This document shows positions 1-8,632 of a DNA stretch of 45,972 nucleotides, in pieces (the stretch's first letter is position 1; every line of letters starts with the position of its first letter). Location of the stretch: the NCBI GenBank assembly GCA_045657105.1, contig JAZOSN010000069.1, positions 1 through 45,972 of the forward strand. The letters run 5' to 3'. Position numbers and translations under genes: made by a program. This DNA is from SIG672 sp045657105. Its GTDB lineage: Bacteria; Bacillota; Clostridia; Oscillospirales; CAG-272. The notes beneath the pieces were generated by a model, which saw only the letters and a program-made list of their open reading frames with translations, had not been told where the DNA came from and did not search any database.

Positions 1-172
1 TCTTATAAAGCTGAACATCAACCTTTGTACCATCAAAACAGATGATAACAATTTCATTTTGAGTATCGTGATCATATTTATAACGATGCTTCAGATACTC
101 TTTTTCTTTAACGTAGAGTGTTGCACTCTCTTGTTCCTTACCAGACACCGAAGATATAATTTTGTTTTGCAT
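1..172 (-). CDS. Unrecognised protein, N-terminal 57 residues only (runs off the window)
   Basis: An open reading frame enters from the left edge on the minus strand. Its ATG is at 172 and a GAGG ribosome binding site lies about 8 bases upstream. The visible residues begin MQNKIISSVSGKEQE and continue through a lysine and tyrosine-rich stretch to FDGTKVDVQLYK at the edge. There is no signal peptide or membrane segment. I do not recognise the family. Base composition is clearly more AT-rich than the neighbouring core genes, and the upstream 450 bases hold degenerate repeats, so this may be accessory DNA. The C-terminus is outside the window, so no function can be offered. Confidence 0.5.
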   Translation of the reverse strand, partial: MQNKIISSVSGKEQESATLYVKEKEYLKHRYKYDHDTQNEIVIICFDGTKVDVQLYK

Positions 173-622
173 TATAACAACCTCTTTTTTTAGTATTTTG
201 ACGGAGTAACTTTTTTAATAGATAGATTTGCCTCACTTACTCCACAAGAGCCAAAGCCTCATTGTTTGTCTTAAAGGTGCCTGCTCTATATTGCGGCAAA
301 TCTAAACGCCGTGTGTTTGCCGTTGCATTTGAGTTTTTGCTCTCAAATGTACTATATTGTCAAATCAAGGCGAGTATTCGCAAAAAATGTTCGACTAACC
401 GTAATCAATGCGTTTCATAGAAAAACTCCCCCTTTGAATGATTTGTAACTCTATTTTAGTAGCCTACAAATCAAACGGCAGAGAAAAATGTTCGAGCAAA
501 AGGTGTCGAACATCAATCGTATACATATACGTTGAAATTCACTATAATGACAGTAAGCAAAAAGAAAAGCAGACAGAGAAATCAATCTCTATCTGCATTT
601 TACTATGTAATTGTCGAGTGCT
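173..622. other. AT-rich gene-free stretch with ORF debris and inverted repeats
   Basis: No intact gene is supported here. On the minus strand 237-359 is a 40-codon open frame without a start codon, ending ANTRRLDLPQYRAGTFK...ALVE-stop. It looks like the tail of a lost gene. A related stretch occurs at 352-374, giving an imperfect direct repeat of about 25 bases with 284-313 (shared core CTATATTG...CAAATC). Inverted repeats include CGGCAAA 294-300 with TTTGCCG 316-322, and ATGTTCGA with TCGAACAT around 487-512. The plus-strand frame at 438-656 has no ribosome binding site and unnatural composition, so I treat it as chance. Confidence 0.4.
326..349. repeat. Perfect 8-bp inverted repeat (hairpin)
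   Basis: CATTTGAG at 326-333 is the exact reverse complement of CTCAAATG at 342-349, with an 8-base loop. There is no long T-run on either side, so it is not a canonical terminator. It could be an operator or a remnant of a mobile element. Confidence 0.45.
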
Positions 623-1165
623 TCACCCTGATTGTTTTGCATCGCCGAATCTCTGATAGTGTACTATCTCGCGCTCACGAAGGAATTTAAGCGGATCTCT
701 TACATCGGGATCGTCGATAAGTCTGAGCAGATTATCGTAAGTCACGCGTGCCTTCTGCTCTGCCGCAAGGTCCTCGTGAAGATCAGCAAAAACGTCGCCC
801 TTGACGCCGATATACGCGGTCGTGAAGGGCACACCCGATGCCGCCTGCGGATATATTCCGGTCGTGTGATCCACGAAATAAGTGTCAAATCCGCTCTTCT
901 TTATCTCCTCTGGTGAGAGGTTGCGGGTAAGCTGGAAAAGTATCGCAGAGATCATTTCAACGTGTGCGAGCTCCTCCGTACCGATGTCTGTAAGAAGTCC
1001 GACTATTTTTCTGTCGGGCATCGAGAAACGCTGAGAAAGGTATCTCGTCGATGCGCCGAGCTCACCGTCGGGCCCGCCGAGCTGCGAAATTATGATCTTC
1101 GCATACATCGGACTGGGATTTTTGATCTTTACGGGATATTGCAGTTTTTTCTCATACAGCCACAT
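623..1165 (-). CDS. cotJC: Spore coat protein CotJC, manganese-catalase family
   Basis: The 180-residue protein matches the CotJC / manganese catalase family: a ferritin-like four-helix fold with di-manganese ligands. The visible signature is MYAKIIISQLGGPDGELGA near the N-terminus, then GTEELAHVEMI (residues about 62-72) and DLAAEQKARVTYDNLL, where conserved Glu and His residues fall. In Bacillus, CotJC is part of the CotJ coat complex made in the mother cell. It is the last gene of a cotJA-cotJB-cotJC cluster, starting 3 bases after cotJB ends, so the pair is probably translationally coupled. Length is slightly under the usual 190 or so. Activity as a catalase in the spore is inferred from the family. 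Confidence 0.93.
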   Translation of the reverse strand: MWLYEKKLQYPVKIKNPSPMYAKIIISQLGGPDGELGASTRYLSQRFSMPDRKIVGLLTDIGTEELAHVEMISAILFQLTRNLSPEEIKKSGFDTYFVDHTTGIYPQAASGVPFTTAYIGVKGDVFADLHEDLAAEQKARVTYDNLLRLIDDPDVRDPLKFLREREIVHYQRFGDAKQSG

Positions 1166-1168
1166 AAG

Positions 1169-1423
1169 TCAGTTCGCCTCCATTTCCCAAGGCCACGGAG
1201 TTTCAACCCAACTCCAAGCGCCCTCGCCCTTTACGCCAAGAACGCTTATCGGGCCGCAGTGCTCCTCGTATTCTTTTTTCGCCTTTTCGTATTTTTCTCT
1301 TATTTCGCAGTAGTATTCAAGCGCCTCTTCGTCGCACGGGTGTCCGTCAAGGAACAGTACCGTTTCAACGAGCGCAAACGATGTGCGCTGCACTTCGCAC
1401 ATCAGTCTTTGTCTTTCGTTCAT
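1169..1423 (-). CDS. cotJB: Spore coat protein CotJB
   Basis: This 84-residue protein has the CotJB pattern: an N-terminal helix (LMCEVQRTSFALVETVLFLD), then HPCDEEALEYYCEIREKY, and a Trp/Pro-rich tail (WSWVETPWPWE). The family is small and found only in spore formers, always beside CotJC, with which it is thought to assemble in the inner coat. It lies between cotJA and cotJC on the minus strand. The ATG at 1423 follows a purine-rich AAAGGTTTGAAAAAG stretch, a modest ribosome binding site. No catalytic residues are known for the family. Confidence 0.9.
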   Translation of the reverse strand: MNERQRLMCEVQRTSFALVETVLFLDGHPCDEEALEYYCEIREKYEKAKKEYEEHCGPISVLGVKGEGAWSWVETPWPWEMEAN

Positions 1424-1474
1424 TTCTTTTTCAAACCTTTCCTATCTTTCTTCCTTTTTTGCCGTCACAATCGC

Positions 1475-1768
1475 TTATTTACCTGCACTGCAAAGCGGTT
1501 TGTCGAGCTCGGCAAAGAGCGTTCCTCTTTCAAGCGCACAGTCTATATCGTATATATCGCGCCAATACTGGATCGGCGAATAGACCATCGCAAGCGAGGT
1601 TGCCATAGGAAGCCTCAGATCGGTCTGTGCTTTGCCCGTATGCGCGGCTCCCGTTCTGCCGTACGGCGAATAATCACTCTCCTGTTTACGGTATCCGGGT
1701 GCCATACGCTGCATAGCTCCCATGCCCTGATAGCAGCCGCCGCTTCGGCAGGCTCTCTGATAATTCAT
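1475..1768 (-). CDS. cotJA: Spore coat associated protein CotJA
   Basis: The 97-residue protein carries the CotJA motif in its C-terminal half: LPMATSLAMVYSPIQYW, then YDIDCALERGTLFAELDKP, the segment conserved across the family. The N-terminal 45 residues are rich in Gly, Arg, Tyr and Met and look disordered, as often seen in coat proteins. It is first in the cotJABC cluster and divergent from lon. The ATG at 1768 is preceded by AAAGGAGAG, a strong ribosome binding site. Expression is expected late in sporulation in the mother cell, although I could not place a convincing SigE promoter upstream. Confidence 0.87.
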   Translation of the reverse strand: MNYQRACRSGGCYQGMGAMQRMAPGYRKQESDYSPYGRTGAAHTGKAQTDLRLPMATSLAMVYSPIQYWRDIYDIDCALERGTLFAELDKPLCSAGK

Positions 1769-1920
1769 CTGAAACTCTCCTTTTTCTTTTAACGTTTTCA
1801 GTTTTGTTTTACAGGGGCAAGCCTTATTTAATTTTGCTACCCTTGTATCATAATATCGCTAATATAGGTTTTTGACACAAAGGATACCGAAAACACACAT
1901 ATAATATTTGTAACAAACTC

Positions 1921-1949
1921 TTGATTTTTAAGTTTTGATATGATATAAT
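1921..1949 (+). promoter_or_regulatory. Sigma-A type promoter of lon
   Basis: TTGATT (1921-1926), a 17-base spacer, then a perfect TATAAT (1944-1949). It sits 54 bases before the GTG start of lon. An upstream in-frame ATG at 1950 abuts the -10 element and therefore cannot be the translation start. Confidence 0.8.
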
Positions 1950-2003
1950 ATGTTGATATATTATTATCGACTGACTTTCACGCATTTTACAAGGAGAAAT
2001 ACA

Positions 2004-4415
2004 GTGTCACTTTACTCAGAAAAGATAAAAGCCAGAGTTCTTCCTCTGGTTGCAGTCGGCGACGTGGTGGTATTCCCCGCTATCCCGACGAACATTGAAA
2101 TAAACGATTCCAAAGCTATCGCCGCCGCTACGGCCGCGAAGCAGTCGGACTCGACCGTTTTCGTTATCACCCTGCTTGGCGAAAACACACTTACCGACGT
2201 TATCGGCAAGGTCGGCGTTATATGCAAGATCAAGGCGATCTCTCATTCTTCACCCGACAGTGCGGTCATAACCTTCGAGGGTGTCTGCCGCGCAGATTTC
2301 ATAGACGTTAAAAAGGGACAGGATTTTGACACGGCGTCCGTCGCCTGCAAAATACTCCGCTTTGACGACGACGGAGTCCGCTCCGAGCTTCTCAGACGGG
2401 ATATATTAAAGCTCTTTGAGTCCTATCCCAGAATGATACCCCACTTTTCAAAAGAGCTTGAAAGTGCGGTGCGCGCTACGAAATCTCCCGCTATGTTTTC
2501 CGATCTTATCGCAAGCAGTGTGATATTCCGCAGTGAAAACAAGCTCACCCTGCTTAACGAATACGATCCTATCCGTCGTCTTGAACTGCTCCCACTGCTT
2601 ATGGAGAGCGAGCTCGTTCTGCTCGGCGAAGAGGCGAAGATCCACAAGCGCACTCGCGAGGCTATCGAGGAAAATCAGCGTGATTACTATCTGCGCGAGC
2701 AGTTAAAGGTCATAAAGAGTGAGCTCGGCGAGGACGAGGAATACGACGAGGAGATCGCAGAATATATGCAGAAGATCGCAGATGCCGATCTTCCCGAAGA
2801 GGTTTCCGAAAAGCTCGTAAAAGAAACTATAAAGCTTTCAAAGCAGCCCTACTCCTCTCACGAGAGCGCAGTTATACGCGGTTACATCGACACCTGTCTT
2901 GAACTGCCCTGGAAAAAGCGCACGAGCGACAATCTCAGTGTAGCAAACGCCAAAAAGATACTCGACGCGGATCACGACGGCATCGACGACGTAAAAGAGA
3001 GAATTCTCGAATTCATCGCGGTCAAAAATCTGACGCCGGACATAAAGAACCAGATACTCTGTCTTGTAGGAGCACCCGGAGTCGGAAAGACCTCTATCGG
3101 TGCATCTATCGCACGCGCACTCAAACGCAAATACGTTCGCGTTGCGCTCGGCGGTGTACGCGACGAGAGCGACATTCGCGGTCACAGAAAGACCTACGTC
3201 GGCTCTATGCCCGGACGTATTATTGCCGCAATCAAGCAGGCAGGCGTTTCAAATCCGCTTATTCTGCTCGACGAGATCGACAAGCTCGCCCGTGATTCGC
3301 ACGGCGATCCCGCATCTGCCCTGCTCGAAGTTCTCGATCCCGATCAGAACAAGGCGTTCAGAGATCACTTTATCGAGCTTCCCTTCGATCTGTCAGACTG
3401 CCTGTTTATTGCTACCGCCAACACGCTTGACACCATACCGCGTCCGCTTCTCGACCGTATGGAGGTTATCGAGATGAAGAGCTATTCGGCGCGCGAAAAG
3501 CTCTCGATCGCAAAAAATCATCTCATACCGAAGAAGCTCAAAGCTCACGGTCTGACGAAAAAGGAGCTTCGCATCGACGACGGTGCTATAATGAAAATCA
3601 TCGAGGCGTACACTCGCGAGGCGGGGGTACGTAATCTCGAAAGAGAGATAGCTTCGGTCTGCCGAAAGGTCGCTCGCAAAATAGTTGAAAATCCCGATCA
3701 GAAGAAGATCGCCGTAAAAGCGGCAAATCTTCATGAATTTCTCGGTCCTGAAAAGATAATTCCCGAAAAGCTCTCCGAAATCGACGAGATCGGAGTAGTC
3801 AACGGTCTTGCCTACACCGATGCAGGCGGAGATATGCTCAAAGTCGAGGTCGTTTCAATGCCCGGCACGGGAAAGGTCGAGCTTACAGGCTCGCTTGGCG
3901 AGGTCATGAAGGAATCCGCAAAGATCGCCGTCAGTATCGTACGCGAGCGCGCCGAGGCTCTTGGCATCGATGGGGACTTCTACAAAACGAAGGATATACA
4001 TATCCATTTCCCCGAAGGTGCCGTTCCGAAGGACGGACCGAGCGCAGGCGTTACTCTCGTGACCGCGCTTATCAGTGAGCTTGGAAAATATCCCGCTCGC
4101 CGCGATATTGCTATGACGGGCGAGGTTTCGCTTCGCGGAAAGGTTATTCCGATCGGAGGACTGCGCGAAAAGTCTATGGCGGCTTATCTTGCAGGCGTTC
4201 GCAAAATATTCATTCCAAAGGACAATGCGCGCGATCTTGACAAGGTCGACGCGGTAGTTCGCGAAAGCGTTGAATTCGTTTTCTGCGAAAGCGTTGACGA
4301 CGTGATAAACGGTGCACTTATAATCCCTGAAAAAGCTGAAAGCTCGGTATCTGCCGAAAGCATTATTCCGCTCGTTTCAAAAAAGATTTCTGACACCCGT
4401 CCGTCAATACGATAA
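2004..4415 (+). CDS. lon: ATP-dependent protease Lon (LonA)
   Basis: Lon is a cytosolic AAA+ serine protease that degrades damaged and regulatory proteins. Taken from the GTG at 2004 it has 803 residues, close to the family norm. The N-terminal substrate-binding domain spans roughly residues 1-210 and a helical linker follows. The AAA+ module has Walker A GAPGVGKTS near 356-364 and Walker B ILLDEID near 420-426. The protease domain has the catalytic Ser680 in PKDGPSAG and Lys723 in GGLREK. Their 43-residue spacing is exactly that of E. coli Lon. The GTG is chosen because AAGGAG lies 7 bases upstream, while the in-frame ATG at 1950 overlaps the promoter. engB follows 26 bases downstream, the usual Firmicutes order lon-ysxC. 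Confidence 0.97.
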   Translation: MSLYSEKIKARVLPLVAVGDVVVFPAIPTNIEINDSKAIAAATAAKQSDSTVFVITLLGENTLTDVIGKVGVICKIKAISHSSPDSAVITFEGVCRADFIDVKKGQDFDTASVACKILRFDDDGVRSELLRRDILKLFESYPRMIPHFSKELESAVRATKSPAMFSDLIASSVIFRSENKLTLLNEYDPIRRLELLPLLMESELVLLGEEAKIHKRTREAIEENQRDYYLREQLKVIKSELGEDEEYDEEIAEYMQKIADADLPEEVSEKLVKETIKLSKQPYSSHESAVIRGYIDTCLELPWKKRTSDNLSVANAKKILDADHDGIDDVKERILEFIAVKNLTPDIKNQILCLVGAPGVGKTSIGASIARALKRKYVRVALGGVRDESDIRGHRKTYVGSMPGRIIAAIKQAGVSNPLILLDEIDKLARDSHGDPASALLEVLDPDQNKAFRDHFIELPFDLSDCLFIATANTLDTIPRPLLDRMEVIEMKSYSAREKLSIAKNHLIPKKLKAHGLTKKELRIDDGAIMKIIEAYTREAGVRNLEREIASVCRKVARKIVENPDQKKIAVKAANLHEFLGPEKIIPEKLSEIDEIGVVNGLAYTDAGGDMLKVEVVSMPGTGKVELTGSLGEVMKESAKIAVSIVRERAEALGIDGDFYKTKDIHIHFPEGAVPKDGPSAGVTLVTALISELGKYPARRDIAMTGEVSLRGKVIPIGGLREKSMAAYLAGVRKIFIPKDNARDLDKVDAVVRESVEFVFCESVDDVINGALIIPEKAESSVSAESIIPLVSKKISDTRPSIR

Positions 4416-4441
4416 AATACGCTCGAAAGGGTTAAACTCTT

Positions 4442-5032
4442 ATGAAGCTTGATTTTAACAAAACAAGTCTTAAAATAACGGCAGGTCTTGCCTCGCAGTT
4501 TCCGAAGGATCGCCGTCCGCAGATCGCTATGTCTGGCAGATCCAACGTCGGAAAAAGCTCTCTTATAAACTCGCTTATCGGTCGGAAAAGCCTTGCTCGC
4601 GTAAGCTCGAGCCCCGGAAAGACCATAACGATAAATTTCTACGACGTGGCATCGTCGCTTTATCTGGTCGACCTTCCGGGATACGGATTTGCAAAGCGCA
4701 ATCCGGCAGACAAAGCAAAATGGTCGGCACTTACGAACGATTTTTTTGTCAAAGGTGCAGACAGTCTTGCGGCGGTAATTCAGCTTATCGACCTTAAAGT
4801 CGGTCCTACCGCAGACGACGAAATGATGCTCGATTTTCTCGTACAGTCCGAAATACCGTTCTTCGTTGTCGCGACCAAATGCGACAAGCTCAACAAGACC
4901 GAAAGAGCAAAAATGACCGCTCTTCTCGAAAGTCACCCGCTTCTTGAAGGTATAAAGATAATCCCCTTCTCCTCGCTTAGCGGCGAAGGAAGGGACGCGG
5001 TTCTGCGCGAGATACTTTCGATACTCAACTGA
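4442..5032 (+). CDS. engB: Ribosome biogenesis GTPase EngB (YsxC/YihA)
   Basis: The 196-residue protein is a single GTPase domain of the TrmE-Era-EngA-EngB-Septin class, needed for large ribosomal subunit assembly. G1 is GRSNVGKSS (residues 32-40). The G2 Thr lies in the SSPGKT region, G3 is DLPG, G4 is TKCD and a G5-like FSSLSG comes near the C-terminus. Length matches the family (about 195). It follows lon closely, an arrangement common in Firmicutes. The ribosome binding site is only moderate (GAAAGGG, 11 bases before ATG), so it may depend partly on transcription and translation from lon. Confidence 0.95.
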   Translation: MKLDFNKTSLKITAGLASQFPKDRRPQIAMSGRSNVGKSSLINSLIGRKSLARVSSSPGKTITINFYDVASSLYLVDLPGYGFAKRNPADKAKWSALTNDFFVKGADSLAAVIQLIDLKVGPTADDEMMLDFLVQSEIPFFVVATKCDKLNKTERAKMTALLESHPLLEGIKIIPFSSLSGEGRDAVLREILSILN

Positions 5033-5052
5033 AAAACAAAAGGATATTAAAA

Positions 5053-6348
5053 ATGTTACACCAATGCTACTCTGTAAACGGTGAAGGTCACTTCACGCTC
5101 GGCTCTGCCGACACGGTCCGCCTTGCCGAAAAGTATTCGACTCCCCTCTATCTCCTTGATGAAAACGAGATAGTCAGACAGTGCCGTCTTTACCGCGACG
5201 CCGTAAAGAAATATTTTTCTGAAAAGAGCGCGGTATATTACGCTTCAAAGGCTCTTTCGATAAAGGAAATATATCGCATTATCGAAAAAGAGGATATAAA
5301 CGCCGACGTCGTGTCGCTCGGCGAGCTTTACACGGCTATAAAAGCAGGATATACTCCGTCGCGTCTTTGTCTGCACGGCAACAACAAAACCGACGAAGAG
5401 ATACGCGCCGCGCTCGAATACGGAATCGGAAGCTTCGTTGTCGAATGCTTTGACGAGCTTGACTCTATTTCGAAAATAGCCTCGGATATGGGCAAGGTCG
5501 CAAGGATACTTCTCCGTATCACCCCGAACATCGACTGTCACACGCTCGAAGCGATAAGCACGGGCAAGCTCGATTCGAAATTCGGAGTTCCCATCGAAAC
5601 CGGACAAGCAGAAATCTTCGTTCAGAAGGCACTCTCGCTTTCAAATCTCGAGCTTATCGGCTATCACTGCCACTGCGGCTCTCAGGTCTTTGAGGTAGAG
5701 CCGTATATAGATCAGCTTGAGGTTATGATCCGATTTGCCGCCGATATGAAGAAAAATCTCGGCTACTCTCCCGAATATATGAATATCGGAGGCGGCTTCG
5801 GAGTCCGCTACGTCGAGCAGGATCCGTCGATAGACGTTACAGAAAGCATCAGAATACTCGGAGAAAAGCTCACCGAATTCTGTGAAAAATATTCACTTTC
5901 CCGTCCGCATATCTTTATGGAGCCCGGACGCTCGATAGTTGCCGCGGCAGGAGTCACCCTCTATACCGTCGGCTCTGTCAAGCATATCGGAGATTTCCGC
6001 ACATACGTAACCGTCGACGGCGGTATGAGTGACAATCCGAGATACGCGCTCTACCGCGCGCAGTACGAGGCTCTTATTGCAAACAAGGCGGACAAGGAAA
6101 AGGATATTATCTGCTCGCTGGCAGGAAGATGCTGCGAATCGGGCGACCTCATCGGAGAAAATATGCCCCTGCAATCTGCCGAGCGCGGCGATATTCTCGC
6201 AGTCACGGTAACGGGAGCGTACAACTATTCTATGGCGTCAAATTACAATCGCGTGGCAAGACCCGCACTTGTCATTATAAAGGACGGAGAGGACCGTCTT
6301 GCCGTAAAGCGCGAAAGCCTTGAATATATGACAGAAAACGACGTTTAA
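5053..6348 (+). CDS. lysA: Diaminopimelate decarboxylase
   Basis: LysA converts meso-diaminopimelate to lysine and CO2, the last step of lysine synthesis. The protein is a fold-type III PLP enzyme of 431 residues. The PLP lysine is Lys66 in VYYASKALS. HCHCGSQVF carries the His that stacks on PLP, the glycine-rich NIGGGFG loop binds phosphate, EPGRS binds substrate, and GRCCESGD is the conserved cysteine and active-site loop across the dimer. It begins 20 bases after engB and is followed 41 bases later by the M50 protease. No lysine riboswitch is visible upstream. Confidence 0.95.
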   Translation: MLHQCYSVNGEGHFTLGSADTVRLAEKYSTPLYLLDENEIVRQCRLYRDAVKKYFSEKSAVYYASKALSIKEIYRIIEKEDINADVVSLGELYTAIKAGYTPSRLCLHGNNKTDEEIRAALEYGIGSFVVECFDELDSISKIASDMGKVARILLRITPNIDCHTLEAISTGKLDSKFGVPIETGQAEIFVQKALSLSNLELIGYHCHCGSQVFEVEPYIDQLEVMIRFAADMKKNLGYSPEYMNIGGGFGVRYVEQDPSIDVTESIRILGEKLTEFCEKYSLSRPHIFMEPGRSIVAAAGVTLYTVGSVKHIGDFRTYVTVDGGMSDNPRYALYRAQYEALIANKADKEKDIICSLAGRCCESGDLIGENMPLQSAERGDILAVTVTGAYNYSMASNYNRVARPALVIIKDGEDRLAVKRESLEYMTENDV

Positions 6349-6389
6349 AGTAAATCTGAAAATATTTCAGGAAAGAAACGGTAAAATAA

Positions 6390-7058
6390 ATGTTAAGATA
6401 TATAATGGGCGGATACGATTTCAAAACGATAGCTCTCGTATTTTTGCTCACAATTCCGACGGTTCTTATATCGCTATCGTTCCACGAGTACGCTCACGGC
6501 TTTGTTGCCTACAAGCTCGGAGATCCGACGGCTAAGAATTTCGGACGCCTTACGCTAAACCCTATAAAGCACTTCCACCCCGTTGGAATGCTTCTTATGC
6601 TTCTTATCGGCATCGGATATGCAAATCCCGTACCGATAAATCCGAGATATTTCAAGGATCCGAAAAAAGGAATGGCTCTTTCTGCTGCGGCAGGTCCGAT
6701 CGTCAACCTTTTACTTGCATTTTTCGGAATGTTCATATACGCCCTCATAATGAAGCTCACAGGGGCACTTATGCCTGCTACGGTCGCGCTTGCGGTAATT
6801 CTGTTTTTCCAGAATTTCTGCTATATGAACGTTTATCTCGCGGTATTCAATATGCTTCCCATACCCCCGTTTGACGGATCGCGCGTTCTCTTTGCATTCT
6901 TGCCCGACAAGCATTATTTCTCGGTAATGAGGCACGAGCGTGCAATTATGCTCGTAGTGCTCGTCGCAGTTGCCACGGGAATTCTCGACGCTCCGTTTGA
7001 ATTTATAACTGACAAAATCATTTTTTTAATGGAATGGCTGGTAGGTCTTATATTATGA
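6390..7058 (+). CDS. Site-2 protease family membrane metalloprotease (M50)
   Basis: This 222-residue protein is a polytopic membrane protein with four to five hydrophobic helices. The zinc motif HEYAH (residues 32-36) lies in the first hydrophobic region, and the distal zinc ligand Asp162 is in NMLPIPPFDGS. These are hallmarks of the short M50B family typified by Bacillus YwhC and, more distantly, SpoIVFB. Such genes often lie directly before scpA in Clostridia. The substrate is unknown. The ATG at 6390 is used, but a second in-frame ATG at 6405 is also possible because the purine-rich site AGGAAAG is rather far away. Its TGA overlaps the scpA start by four bases (ATGA). Confidence 0.88.
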   Translation: MLRYIMGGYDFKTIALVFLLTIPTVLISLSFHEYAHGFVAYKLGDPTAKNFGRLTLNPIKHFHPVGMLLMLLIGIGYANPVPINPRYFKDPKKGMALSAAAGPIVNLLLAFFGMFIYALIMKLTGALMPATVALAVILFFQNFCYMNVYLAVFNMLPIPPFDGSRVLFAFLPDKHYFSVMRHERAIMLVVLVAVATGILDAPFEFITDKIIFLMEWLVGLIL

Positions 7059-7879
7059 CAGAAAACAATCTGCAAAACGTACAGACAGAGGAGCAAAACG
7101 AGTCGAAGCTCTCCTTTACGCTTGAAATATACGAAGGTCCGCTTGATCTTCTGCTCGCTCTTATTGCTAAAAACAAAATAAATATCTACGATATTCCTAT
7201 CTCGCTTATATTCGAGCAGTATATGGAGTACATCGAAAGACTGACCGAGCTTGACATGGAGGTTGCGGGAGAATTTCTCGAAATGGCGAGCCGTCTTATG
7301 CTCATAAAAAGCCGTATGCTTCTGCCGAAGCCCGAGAGCAACGAGGAACAAGTCGACCCCAGAGCAGAACTTGCCGAAATGCTTATCGAATATCAAAAGG
7401 CAAAGCGCGCCGCCGAGGGACTCGGTCACCTTTACGCCTCGTTTTCGGGAAGATTTGCAAAGGACACAGACGACATTCCGCCCTGCGACGATATTCCCGA
7501 CAATCAGGATATCGAGCTCCTCGTAAAGGCTTTCGAGCGAATGGCTCTTCGTAAAAAGCTGTTTGAGGAGTCGCGCAACGACACGGTCGAGGCTTCCCTT
7601 TCGGTCATTCTGACGCGAGAGCCTGCGCCTGTCACCGAGAAAATAACGATCGTTATAAACAAGATAACGGCAAACGGACTTGTTGCGCTCGACGATCTGT
7701 TTGACGCTTGTCACAACCGCTCGGACGTTGTCGCTACATTCCTTGCCATACTTGAACTTATGAAGAGTCAGAAGATAACCGCAGATTTTTCTGACGGACT
7801 TGACGCTCCAAAGCTCAGACTGATAACTCCAGACGACATAACCGACAATCCGATCTCGGACGGCGGTCTACCCGAATAA
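7055..7879 (+). CDS. scpA: Segregation and condensation protein A
   Basis: ScpA is the kleisin subunit that bridges the two Smc heads in the bacterial condensin Smc-ScpAB. The signature LEIYEGPLDLLLALIAKNKINIYDIPI sits near the N-terminus. It is followed by EFLEMASRLMLIKSRMLLP and, at the C-terminus, a winged-helix segment typical of kleisins. I place the start at the ATG at 7055 (274 residues) because it overlaps the preceding TGA as ATGA, giving translational coupling. An upstream in-frame start at 7034 lacks any support. scpB follows 24 bases later. Confidence 0.94.
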   Translation: MTENNLQNVQTEEQNESKLSFTLEIYEGPLDLLLALIAKNKINIYDIPISLIFEQYMEYIERLTELDMEVAGEFLEMASRLMLIKSRMLLPKPESNEEQVDPRAELAEMLIEYQKAKRAAEGLGHLYASFSGRFAKDTDDIPPCDDIPDNQDIELLVKAFERMALRKKLFEESRNDTVEASLSVILTREPAPVTEKITIVINKITANGLVALDDLFDACHNRSDVVATFLAILELMKSQKITADFSDGLDAPKLRLITPDDITDNPISDGGLPE

Positions 7880-7903
7880 AAAATCTCCGTGAGGTAATTT
7901 TTA

Positions 7904-8596
7904 ATGAACAACAACCTTGAAAACGAAAATATAACCGAAAATATCGAGGAAAGTGCGCCCACTGCGCCCGAATACGACGTAGATACATGTGCGCGAATGA
8001 TCGAGGCGATACTCTTTGCGGCAGGCTACCCCGTTAGCTTTAAAAAGCTTGCAGAGGTGCTTGAAATCTCGGTACTGACGGTGAGAAAAGCGGTAAGCGA
8101 GCTTCAAAGCTCACTCGAACTTGAAAACCGCGGAATTCGTCTTATCATAGTTTCGGATTCCTGTCAGCTCTGCTCTAAGGAGGAGTTTGAGCAACACGTC
8201 CGCAAGGCTCTCGGCATAAGACGCGAGGGCAGACTGTCGAATTCCTCTCTCGAGGTTCTCGCTATCGTAGCATACAATCAACCGATAACCAAGGCGAAAA
8301 TCGAAAAGATCCGCGGCGTTGACTCGTCTTACGCGGTATCAACGCTCTGCGACCGCCGTCTTATTGAGGCAAAGGGACGTCTTGACGCTCCCGGAAAGCC
8401 GATCCTTTACGGCACGACCGACGATTTTCTGCGTTGCTTCGGACTTTCCTCTCTCTACGAGCTTCCCGACTACGAGGAAAAGAGCGAGCACCCCGACGAG
8501 CAGATAAGTATGCTTGAGCTTGACCTCGAAGAAAACCTTGAAGAGCCTGCCGACGTGGGTGCGGAGAGCTCAGAGGTCGATAGCTCTGAAAACTGA
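7904..8596 (+). CDS. scpB: Segregation and condensation protein B
   Basis: ScpB dimerises and binds the middle of ScpA in the Smc condensin complex. Its 230 residues show the two winged-helix domains: the first around MIEAILFAAGYPVSFKKLAEVL, and the second around SLEVLAIVAYNQPITKAKIEKIRGVDSS, the most conserved stretch of the family. Next comes the usual KGRLDAPGKPILYGTTDDFLRCFGLSS segment. The acidic N-terminal extension (about 20 residues) and the Glu-rich tail (after residue 190) look disordered. It follows scpA in the standard order. Confidence 0.94.
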   Translation: MNNNLENENITENIEESAPTAPEYDVDTCARMIEAILFAAGYPVSFKKLAEVLEISVLTVRKAVSELQSSLELENRGIRLIIVSDSCQLCSKEEFEQHVRKALGIRREGRLSNSSLEVLAIVAYNQPITKAKIEKIRGVDSSYAVSTLCDRRLIEAKGRLDAPGKPILYGTTDDFLRCFGLSSLYELPDYEEKSEHPDEQISMLELDLEENLEEPADVGAESSEVDSSEN

Positions 8597-8632
8597 CAGG
8601 ATCTCTAAAAGATCGAAAGGAGGTGCGAAAGC

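Noticed and set aside
1800..1900. SigE promoter for the cotJ cluster
   Set aside because: GATACAAG on the minus strand resembles a SigE -10, but the only ATATT candidate is at the wrong spacing, so no site is called.
5033..5052. Lysine riboswitch before lysA
   Set aside because: Only 20 bases separate engB and lysA, far too few for an aptamer.
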